Below are positions 56,722 through 64,000 of a DNA stretch of 64,000 nucleotides, one piece after another (the stretch's first letter is position 1; the number at the start of each line of letters is the position of its first letter). Under the pieces are notes generated by a model that saw only the letters and a list, made by a program, of their open reading frames with translations, made no database searches and was not told the DNA's origin. The position numbers and the translations under genes are program-made. Origin of the DNA: Acinetobacter sp. ANC 4805 (GTDB lineage: Bacteria > Pseudomonadota > Gammaproteobacteria > Pseudomonadales > Moraxellaceae); assembly GCF_022549495.1 (NCBI RefSeq), contig NZ_JAKZGD010000004.1:124001-188000 (forward strand), given 5' to 3'.

Positions 56722-57243
56722 ATGAGAAAATTTTACCTATTACTAGCGGTTTTAGCACTTAATGGCATCGTCCATGCTGAAGAAAATGCCTATATGCCCG
56801 AAGCAAAATTAAAAGGGGCAAAAGATGTAGCAACTTGGAACGTTGGTGCAGGTTTTACTAAAAAATTACTACACGCAAATCTAGAATGGGTCAATCCATA
56901 TGGTATTGCCTATGTAAAAGCAGGTGCTTTTTTAAATGATGGTAACCCTGCTGGTGGTCAGATTGGATTCCGTTATCCGTACCATTTAACAGGAACGGAT
57001 AAAAATGGTTATTACATTGGTGCTTATGCCGGTCATATTGAAAGTAAAAATGTTGATGGTGAAGAAAAAGCACGCTTAGGGGCCGGGGTTGATCTTTCAT
57101 ATGTTTGGTTGAATTCTGAACGTGTTAGTACCTTTAGTGTAGGGCTTGGTGCTGGTGAAAGACTGAAAAACTCTCGTGGTGTTGTCACTGATAAACCTGA
57201 GCCAACAATCCAGTTTTCTTACAGCTTAAGTTTTGGCTTATAG
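56722..57243 (+). CDS. Outer-membrane beta-barrel-like protein
   Basis: This exported protein has 173 residues with a signal peptide at 1-19 (FYLLLAVLALNGIVHA). The mature region has alternating strands rich in Gly and aromatics (VGAGFTKKLLHANLEWV, GYYIGAYAGHIES, RLGAGVDLSYVWL) and ends FSYSLSFGL with a terminal hydrophobic pattern, which indicates a small outer-membrane barrel resembling YfaZ-like proteins. Function is unknown. ATG 56722 has GGAG six bases upstream and is preferred over an ATG four codons earlier. Confidence 0.72.
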   Translation: MRKFYLLLAVLALNGIVHAEENAYMPEAKLKGAKDVATWNVGAGFTKKLLHANLEWVNPYGIAYVKAGAFLNDGNPAGGQIGFRYPYHLTGTDKNGYYIGAYAGHIESKNVDGEEKARLGAGVDLSYVWLNSERVSTFSVGLGAGERLKNSRGVVTDKPEPTIQFSYSLSFGL

Positions 57244-57306
57244 GAGCAGAACTTATTGTTCATTCTTTTATAAGTCTTAATGTATTAATAATTCTGAGAG
57301 TCATGC

Positions 57307-58620
57307 ATGTTTGATTACGTCAATGAATTGTGGCAGATTTTCTTAAATCGACCTGACCATCTGGCGGTCCTAAGTATTATTCCAGTGACAGCCCTAGTAA
57401 CATGGGCTCACGTATGGATGGCTTTAAAAATGGTATTTTACCCAATTAACTTTTGGGGATTCCATCTAGGACCATTACCTGTTGGTTGGCAAGGAATTGT
57501 GCCGCGTAAAGCAGGGCGTATTTCGGGCATCATCACAGATAATACATTATCAAAATTAGGTTCATTGCGTGAATTTTTGCAAGCAATGGATCCTGAAGAT
57601 ATGGCAATGATCATTGGTGAACAAGTTGGGTTTGAACTTGAGCACTTGATTGATGAAGTCATGGTTGATCGAAATGCGGTGCTGTGGGAAAACTTACCTT
57701 ATTCGATTAAGCGTCGTATTTATGCGCAAGCGCATAAACAGCTTCCAAATACTTTAAAGGAACTTGTGACTGAGCTGACCATGAACGTGGAGTCACTTGT
57801 TGACATGCGTGAAATGGTGGTAAGCCAAATGGAAAATGATCGCCGTTTAATGGTGCGCATGTTCCAAAAAGTCGGACAAAAAGAAATTAATTTTATTTGG
57901 CATATCAGTGCTTTAATTGGAATGTTCTTTGGTATTTTCCAAATGATCGTTTGGTTCGTTGTACCGTGGCATTGGACAGTTCCTTTTTGGGCTGCGATTT
58001 GGGGCTTTTTGACCAACTGGATCGCAATTTGGATGGTATTTAATCCGATTGAACCGCATTATATTCGTTATCCGCAGATTTTTCGTTTGACCAAAGATCG
58101 TAAGTTTCCTTGGATTGTTCCTGTGCTAAAGCTTGGTACATATAACGTTCAAGGTGCATTCATGAAACGCCAAGAGGAAGTTTCGGATGTTTTTGCGAGC
58201 GTGGTAACGGAGGATTTGATTACTCTAAAATCCATCATGACTGAAATGATGTATGGCAGTAAAAAAGACAAAACTCGTCGTATTGTCAAGCGCCATATCA
58301 ATGAAATCATGGAAACCCCATTGGTTAGAACATCATTGCAGCTTTCATTAGGTCCAAGAGAATATGCTAGACTCAAGACCGACTTGATTGATCGCTCAAT
58401 TGAAATTACTATGGGTCCAGTATGTGATCCAGCTCTGAATGCAAGTCGTGCGCAGAAGATCTTTCAAATGTTTAGAGACCGCATCCGTGAACTGACACCG
58501 AAAGAGTTTCAGAATCTATTGCGACCTGCATTCCAAGAAGATGAGTGGATTTTAATTGTATTGGGTGGTGTAACTGGTTTTTTTGCAGGTTTAATCCACT
58601 TATTTGTCGCTTTCTTATAA
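57307..58620 (+). CDS. DUF445-family membrane protein
   Basis: This is a 437-residue protein with TM segments near both ends and in the middle (about 20-45, 200-240 and 415-437). The DUF445 signatures are LKMVFYPINFWG near the start, GWQGIVPRKAGRIS at about 59-73, and GFLTNWIAIWMVFNPIEP in the middle. Family members are inner-membrane proteins of unknown function. It is followed by a strong hairpin before adk. Confidence 0.82.
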   Translation: MFDYVNELWQIFLNRPDHLAVLSIIPVTALVTWAHVWMALKMVFYPINFWGFHLGPLPVGWQGIVPRKAGRISGIITDNTLSKLGSLREFLQAMDPEDMAMIIGEQVGFELEHLIDEVMVDRNAVLWENLPYSIKRRIYAQAHKQLPNTLKELVTELTMNVESLVDMREMVVSQMENDRRLMVRMFQKVGQKEINFIWHISALIGMFFGIFQMIVWFVVPWHWTVPFWAAIWGFLTNWIAIWMVFNPIEPHYIRYPQIFRLTKDRKFPWIVPVLKLGTYNVQGAFMKRQEEVSDVFASVVTEDLITLKSIMTEMMYGSKKDKTRRIVKRHINEIMETPLVRTSLQLSLGPREYARLKTDLIDRSIEITMGPVCDPALNASRAQKIFQMFRDRIRELTPKEFQNLLRPAFQEDEWILIVLGGVTGFFAGLIHLFVAFL

Positions 58621-58635
58621 TTAATTTGATGTTGG

Positions 58636-58666
58636 TTGAGCAATAAGTCTGTATGATATTGCTCAA
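58636..58666 (+). terminator. Hairpin between the DUF445 gene and adk
   Basis: TTGAGCAATA (58636-58645) and TATTGCTCAA (58657-58666) are perfect 10-bp arms with an 11-nt loop, 37 bp before adk. The T-rich tail is interrupted, so it could be a terminator or an adk leader structure. Confidence 0.55.
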
Positions 58667-58691
58667 TTTAAGATTTATTGTTTTTAAATGA

Positions 58692-59357
<666 letters not shown>

Positions 59358-59371
59358 TTTAGATTTTTGAT

Positions 59372-59407
59372 AAAACTGTCTTATATGAATATAAGGCAGT
59401 TTTTTTA
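59372..59407 (+). terminator. Terminator of adk
   Basis: AAACTGTCTTATA / TATAAGGCAGTTT form a 13-bp stem with one T-G pair, a TGAA loop and a T run. Confidence 0.9.
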
Positions 59408-59543
59408 TGCCAATAATTTTCTACGACATAAGATGTCGTCTTGTCTAATTAGATGATATAAAAATTGACTGAAAAACGTTATAGTTCATTCAAGCGTAAA
59501 ATTTAAAAATACTGAAACTTAGAATTATTTTAAAGGGTTAACT

Positions 59544-60875
59544 ATGTTGCTGACGATTCAATCTGATCAAGTCGAGCAGATTATTCCAGATGCAAGTTCG
59601 GCAAAATCAGCCAAGAAGCTCGCAAAATTTGAAGCATGGAACAATATCTCAGGTTCGACTGATCAGTGGATTTGGGGAGAAATTCAAGGCAGTGCAATTT
59701 ATCAAAGTGCAATTTTTTTACCTGAGCTTAAATGCGAATGTAGTTGTCCAAGTTTTAAACGACCTTGTAAACATGCCTTAGCATTATTGTTTGTCTATAC
59801 TGAGTATCAAGACAAATTTATTGTGCAATCAGATGAACAGAGCATACCTGATCGAGTACAAAAATGGCGGGATAAAAAAACAAAAACACTTGAGAAAAAA
59901 GAAAACAAGATTGATAAGCCGATTGATGAAGAAGCACGTGCAAAACGCCAATTAGCACGTGAGAAAAAAATGGATGCAGGTATTGAGGCATTACAAACAT
60001 GGTTGAATGATGTTGTCACGATGGGACTTGGGCGATTGCGTCAACAACAACATGAAAAGTTCCGCGATATTCAAAGCCGTTTGGTCGATGCTCAAGTTGC
60101 AGGCCTAGTCAGTTATTTAGATGAGTTTTCGAGCGCGCTGTATCAAAGCAATTGGCAAATGCAGAGTTCATTTTGGTTAGCTAAATTACAAACAGCCGTT
60201 CATTTATGGCAAAACCGTCAACAGTTCCAACCAGAACTTTATGAAGAAGTAAAACAGCTTTTTGGTGTGAATTTACCAACTGATGTGTGGGATAACATAT
60301 CCGCTCAGATACTTCATGTTTATGCCTTAGGACAAGTAACACAGGAGTTGGTCAATACTCGTGGACGTTATCGTCGTCAATGGCTGTGGGATAGTCAAAA
60401 TTTACGGGACTATTTGCTATTAGATTTTGAAATTCCACCTTATTCGAACTTTGGCTTAACGTTGCCTTTCCAAAAACAACTGGCTTTAAATGCCAAACTT
60501 TATCCAGTGATAAGCCAACAACGCCTTCGTTTGGAAGATAATTTAAAGTCATTCAATGATTTGAGCCTAACGCTGGTTGCGCCAAAAGGCTTTGAAAATT
60601 TTGATCAAGCATTTACTCAATATGCGAATGGATTAAAACAATATCCTTTGCAGTTAGTACGCTTTTTCTGGCTAGAGCAATTGCATTTAGTCAAACATGA
60701 CAAAGTAATTTATTTGGTCGATCAGGATCAAAAAATGTGTGAAATTGAGATTAAACAATTTGTTGAGTTATGGTTTTTAGTGGGGACTGAGCCATTTAGT
60801 GCAGGCGTTGAATGGAATGGATTGCAACTAAAACTGGTGAGTATTTGGCAGGGAGGGCACTTTGAATGTCTTTAA
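59544..60875 (+). CDS. SWIM zinc-finger protein
   Basis: This 443-residue protein carries a SWIM zinc finger at residues 66-77 (CSCPSFKRPCKH, the CxCx6CxH pattern). A Lys/Glu-rich linker (about 105-145) and a large helical region with no known domain follow. SWIM domains bind DNA or proteins. It is the first of four co-oriented genes and its stop overlaps the next start by 10 bp. Homologous SWIM genes are typically found with MoxR ATPase, DUF5691, DUF5682 and VWA genes. The biological role of this cluster is not established. Confidence 0.85.
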   Translation: MLLTIQSDQVEQIIPDASSAKSAKKLAKFEAWNNISGSTDQWIWGEIQGSAIYQSAIFLPELKCECSCPSFKRPCKHALALLFVYTEYQDKFIVQSDEQSIPDRVQKWRDKKTKTLEKKENKIDKPIDEEARAKRQLAREKKMDAGIEALQTWLNDVVTMGLGRLRQQQHEKFRDIQSRLVDAQVAGLVSYLDEFSSALYQSNWQMQSSFWLAKLQTAVHLWQNRQQFQPELYEEVKQLFGVNLPTDVWDNISAQILHVYALGQVTQELVNTRGRYRRQWLWDSQNLRDYLLLDFEIPPYSNFGLTLPFQKQLALNAKLYPVISQQRLRLEDNLKSFNDLSLTLVAPKGFENFDQAFTQYANGLKQYPLQLVRFFWLEQLHLVKHDKVIYLVDQDQKMCEIEIKQFVELWFLVGTEPFSAGVEWNGLQLKLVSIWQGGHFECL

Positions 60876-62503
60876 GCACATCATACACTGAGTTTAACCA
60901 GCAATTACTACTCAAACTGACGCTAGGACAGCAATTTAAACAGACTGTAAAAGTTCCTAATGAATTGCAAGTCTATGTGCCTCAGCAGATTGATTCAGCT
61001 CAAAATTTATTAGTCTTGAACCAATATTGGGTGCTCATGCAACAAGCAGGTTATCAAGCGCAAGTTGTGCCTGAAACAATCCAAAAAAACATGATTAAGA
61101 CCGCTCAGGTACATAATGAAAAGTCATTGGATCATGAGCTTGTTCAAATTTTGAAATGGGTTGTGGCGCAAGAGTCGCCATTTTTGTATCAGGATTGGGT
61201 CAATCAAATTTTGAAACTTGCTCAACAGCAGCAGCAAGTGATTCCTCGCTATTTGGTGCTAAATGTTTTGCCACTGTGTCGAAATCCAGTATTACTGGCT
61301 TCTAGTTTCCCTGAATTTGCATTTCAAGGTGATGTGACAACACGTTTGGATGATGTTAAAAGGGTATGGAAATATTTGAAACAACAAGATGCAGCGCCAT
61401 TGATTCGGCAGTTATTGAAATCAAAAAATAGCGAATGGTCATTGTTGATGAGCCAATTATGTAGTCAACTCCCCAACTTTATTCATCAGCATATTGCTGA
61501 ATTTTGGTCACAATCCATTCAGACAAATCATTTGCAAAGTCATGCTGAAAGTCTTGTGACATATAATATGCCAGTGACTAAATTTGAAGCTTTATACCAG
61601 CATGTAAAAACATTAGAACCACAGAATGCAGCGACAGTAAGTAGTAATGCTGCATTAGCTTTCTATTTATATTATCAAGATAATGCACTTTATAACGAAG
61701 TTATGGCGTTACTGCGTGTATGTTTGAGCTACGATGCTCAAGCTAAAAAAGTTAAGTTCGATATTAACTTAGATCAAGATGATGTCCTCAATGATTATGG
61801 CTTTTTTGATCGAGAAGCTAATTTGGTTGAAAGTCGTAAAAGTTTAAAAACAGCTTACCAAAGTGCTCAAGTTGAGCAAGCTTATCAGGCATTTTGTGCA
61901 AGTTCACAGGGCGTACTTTATCTCAAAAGAATTTTAATCCAATTGCCACTTGCGTATTGGTTAGAATTATTTGGTGCTTGGGAACATTTATTCTTATTGC
62001 ATTCACAGCAAAAAGATTCACTTTGGAATGCGTTTATTGTGTGTTGTTATCGAGAGCAACGACATGATTTAGCTATATCGTTTTACCAACATCAAGCCAA
62101 ATGGTGTGAAGCTGTAACGGTATCAAGTGGGAACATGTTTGAACGTGAGTTAGTCTTTACTTTACTAGACCAAGAACCAGCAACTGGATTGTTATTAAAG
62201 CAACTCGAGTCCCATTACCAAAATCAAGATTTAGAACATTTCTGGTTGTTGTTTCAGCGTGCTAAGGCGCTGCATGATGTTCAAAATATCTCAGAAATGG
62301 CAGTCGTGTTATTACAACATGCATATGCGAACTTAGATTTGCAGCAGGATCAGAAGAAATTTACATTATTAAAAGAGCAGGCTCAATGGCTGATTTTGCA
62401 AGCTTATCCAATCGACATCAGTAGTTTACAAGCTCTTTTTTCTATTTCTGAATGGAAACAGCTCATTCAATTTAATCAGTACAAACAAAAACTTATTGCT
62501 TAA
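60866..62503 (+). CDS. DUF5691-like helical protein
   Basis: This 545-residue soluble protein is almost entirely helical, with many Leu/Gln-rich segments suggesting repeat-type (HEAT/TPR-like) helices. By position and style it fits DUF5691, the usual companion of SWIM and MoxR genes, but no sharp motif proves this. Its start lies within the 3' end of the SWIM gene (10-bp overlap), so translation is coupled. It ends 32 bp before the MoxR gene. Confidence 0.68.
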   Translation: MSLSTSYTEFNQQLLLKLTLGQQFKQTVKVPNELQVYVPQQIDSAQNLLVLNQYWVLMQQAGYQAQVVPETIQKNMIKTAQVHNEKSLDHELVQILKWVVAQESPFLYQDWVNQILKLAQQQQQVIPRYLVLNVLPLCRNPVLLASSFPEFAFQGDVTTRLDDVKRVWKYLKQQDAAPLIRQLLKSKNSEWSLLMSQLCSQLPNFIHQHIAEFWSQSIQTNHLQSHAESLVTYNMPVTKFEALYQHVKTLEPQNAATVSSNAALAFYLYYQDNALYNEVMALLRVCLSYDAQAKKVKFDINLDQDDVLNDYGFFDREANLVESRKSLKTAYQSAQVEQAYQAFCASSQGVLYLKRILIQLPLAYWLELFGAWEHLFLLHSQQKDSLWNAFIVCCYREQRHDLAISFYQHQAKWCEAVTVSSGNMFERELVFTLLDQEPATGLLLKQLESHYQNQDLEHFWLLFQRAKALHDVQNISEMAVVLLQHAYANLDLQQDQKKFTLLKEQAQWLILQAYPIDISSLQALFSISEWKQLIQFNQYKQKLIA

Positions 62504-62535
62504 TGATCAAGAAATCATAAATTAGGATAATCAAC

Positions 62536-63618
62536 ATGTCTCAACAAGTTTTACGTGCGCGTGCAGAACAACAGTTTTCTCATGAATTAGATGCATTAAA
62601 AGCACATGACAGTTTAGTAAAACCTCCTCAATGGCAGCTTTCACCAAAAGCAGTGGTTGATTATTTACTAGGAGCAACTTTAGCTGATGGCACAGTGATT
62701 TCACCAAAATATATTGGTAATCGCCGTTTGATGGAAATTGCTGTCGCAACGTTGGCGACGGATCGCGCCTTATTGTTATTAGGCGTACCAGGCACAGCAA
62801 AATCATGGGTATCTGAACATTTGGCTGCGGCGATTTCAGGTAATAGTGCTTTATTGATTCAAGGTACGGCAGGTACGAGCGAAGATACCTTACGTTATAG
62901 CTGGAACTATGCACAACTTTTATCTAAAGGCCCGAGTGAAGATGCTTTAGTCAAAAGCCCGATGTTACGTGCGATGCAAGAAGGTAAGATCGCGCGTGTG
63001 GAAGAACTGACTCGTATTCCTGCCGATGTCCAAGATACCTTGATTACCTTACTTTCTGAGAAAAATTTGCCTGTTCCTGAGTTGGGAATTGAGTATCAGG
63101 CGGTACAAGGTTTTAGTGTGATTGCAACAGCCAATAATCGCGATAAAGGGGTGAATGAACTTTCTTCTGCGTTAAAGCGTCGTTTTAATACTGTAATTTT
63201 ACCGCCGCCTGCCACTATCGCAGAAGAAGTAGAGATTGTTCAAAAGCGTGTTCATTCATTAGGTAAAAGTTTACAACTGCCTGAGATTCAGCCTTTGGAT
63301 ATTCAAATTCAAAAACTGGTGACGATTTTTAGAGAGTTACGTCATGGGCAAACCTTGGATGGTAAGCAAAAACTAAAAACCACCACAGGAACTTTATCAA
63401 CGGCTGAAGCCATTTCAGTGATGAGTCATGGTTGGGTGATGGCAGGGCATTTTGGCTCGGGCAATGTTACGGATCATGAACTAGCAGCAGGTCTACAAGG
63501 TGCAGTATTAAAAGATCCTGTGCAAGATATTGTCCCTTGGAAAGAATATGTGGAAACCGTGATTAAACAACGTGAGGGTTGGCAAGACCTGTATCGTGCT
63601 TGTCGTGACTTAGAATAA
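62536..63618 (+). CDS. MoxR-family AAA+ ATPase
   Basis: This AAA+ ATPase has 360 residues. Walker A is GVPGTAKS (83-90). The Walker B region reads GKIARVEELTRIPADVQDTL, where the usual hydrophobic-DE is replaced by VEE. Sensor 1 is FSVIATANNRDKGVNELSSALKRRFN, including the arginine finger pair. MoxR proteins act as chaperones that remodel or load metals into partner proteins, usually with a VWA protein, expected just beyond the window. It follows the DUF5691-like gene in the same operon. Confidence 0.9.
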   Translation: MSQQVLRARAEQQFSHELDALKAHDSLVKPPQWQLSPKAVVDYLLGATLADGTVISPKYIGNRRLMEIAVATLATDRALLLLGVPGTAKSWVSEHLAAAISGNSALLIQGTAGTSEDTLRYSWNYAQLLSKGPSEDALVKSPMLRAMQEGKIARVEELTRIPADVQDTLITLLSEKNLPVPELGIEYQAVQGFSVIATANNRDKGVNELSSALKRRFNTVILPPPATIAEEVEIVQKRVHSLGKSLQLPEIQPLDIQIQKLVTIFRELRHGQTLDGKQKLKTTTGTLSTAEAISVMSHGWVMAGHFGSGNVTDHELAAGLQGAVLKDPVQDIVPWKEYVETVIKQREGWQDLYRACRDLE

Positions 63619-63633
63619 AACCAAATAATAAAT

Positions 63634-63668
63634 GACCTCATCCCAATCTTCTCCTTGAAAAGGAGAAG
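63634..63668. repeat. REP-like palindrome, copy 2
   Basis: CTTCTCCTT (63648-63656) and AAGGAGAAG (63660-63668) are 9-bp arms. On the minus strand the stem is followed by ATTGGGATGAGGT, the same arm-loop-arm-tail layout as the element at 12522-12562. It lies between the MoxR and DUF5682 genes. Confidence 0.5.
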
Positions 63669-63694
63669 CTGTGATCGAAATAAAGGATAGAAAA

Positions 63695-64000
63695 ATGCTG
63701 CATATTCTCGGTATTCGTCATCACGGGCCTGGTTCAGCGCGTAGTGTCTGTAATGCTTTGGCTTCGATTCAACCTGATTGTATTTTGATTGAAGGGCCAC
63801 CTGATGCCAATTCAATCATTGCTCAATTGCAACATGCAGATTTCAAACCACCTGTTGCATTATTGTTGAATACCCCTGTACAAAAAGAAGTGCGTTCACA
63901 AGCGGTTTTTTATCCCTTTGCTGAGTTTTCACCAGAGTGGCAAGCCTTACAATATGCGTTGCGTCAGCAAATTGCAGTAGAGTTTATGGATCTGCCTTTG
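63695..64000 (+). CDS. DUF5682-like protein (3' end missing)
   Basis: The first 102 residues of a larger protein run to the window edge. The start MLHILGIRHHGPGSARS and the following LIEGPPDAN are characteristic of DUF5682, which is found with MoxR and SWIM genes. The HHGPG and EGP motifs recall the TIKI/TraB/ChaN-like hydrolase group, so a metal-dependent hydrolase role is possible, but this is inference. ATG 63695 has AAAGGA upstream. The full length cannot be seen. Confidence 0.75.
   Translation, partial: MLHILGIRHHGPGSARSVCNALASIQPDCILIEGPPDANSIIAQLQHADFKPPVALLLNTPVQKEVRSQAVFYPFAEFSPEWQALQYALRQQIAVEFMDLPL

Overview
The window looks like a chromosomal segment of an Acinetobacter species. 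The evidence is the AT-rich, intron-free, densely packed gene content; the dat-ddc pair for 1,3-diaminopropane; a short Bap-like adhesin; a divergent FabR/DesT-like regulator with a ferredoxin reductase/desaturase pair; and a type I-F CRISPR-Cas locus with a GTTCACTGCC-type repeat. The genus call rests on recognising protein families and synteny by eye, and the species cannot be assigned.

Layout. 1-1966: the 3' part of a two-component response regulator and its sensor kinase. 1967-4749: a 551-bp leader holding two tandem 112-bp structured units, then monomeric isocitrate dehydrogenase. 5125-7392: rluE diverging from the dimeric isocitrate dehydrogenase. 7587-14592: a PhzF-like enzyme, a large periplasmic M16 protease, a DUF3144 protein, an unrecognised protein, a CYTH-CHAD triphosphatase and a DUF962 protein. 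14707-25353: a complete type I-F CRISPR-Cas system (cas1, cas2-3, csy1-4) followed by a leader and an array of 40 repeats and 39 spacers. 25424-32338: a trypsin-like protease with a possible GlyGly-CTERM tail, thiE, hemL, rluA and rapA. 32395-39364: dps, an AI-2E-type permease, the desaturase regulator and its divergent operon, a DUF4442 hotdog protein diverging from a TetR regulator, and a SIMPL-domain protein. 39832-42737: dat-ddc. 43262-48094: the phosphate operon pstSCAB with a clear Pho box. 48241-53928: sohB-like protease, Bap-like adhesin, DUF2238 membrane protein, a small lipoprotein, a GNAT acetyltransferase and a small exported protein. 53925-59357: rsmD, mrdA (PBP2), an outer-membrane-like protein, a DUF445 protein and adk. 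59544-64000: a SWIM / DUF5691-like / MoxR ATPase / DUF5682 operon running off the right edge.

How the genes work together. Cas1 and Cas2-3 acquire spacers and Cas2-3 degrades targets, while Csy1-4 process and carry the crRNAs made from the adjacent array. PstSCAB imports phosphate under probable PhoB control. The reductase supplies electrons to the desaturase and both are probably repressed by the divergent TetR-type regulator. Dat and Ddc convert aspartate semialdehyde to diaminopropane in two steps. The two isocitrate dehydrogenases catalyse the same TCA step with unrelated subunit architectures.

The items I consider most worth following up are the duplicated RNA-like leader upstream of the monomeric icd, whose last hairpin can also pair with the ribosome binding site; the SWIM-DUF5691-MoxR-DUF5682 operon; the protease tail next to the CRISPR array; and several strong palindromic candidate operators.
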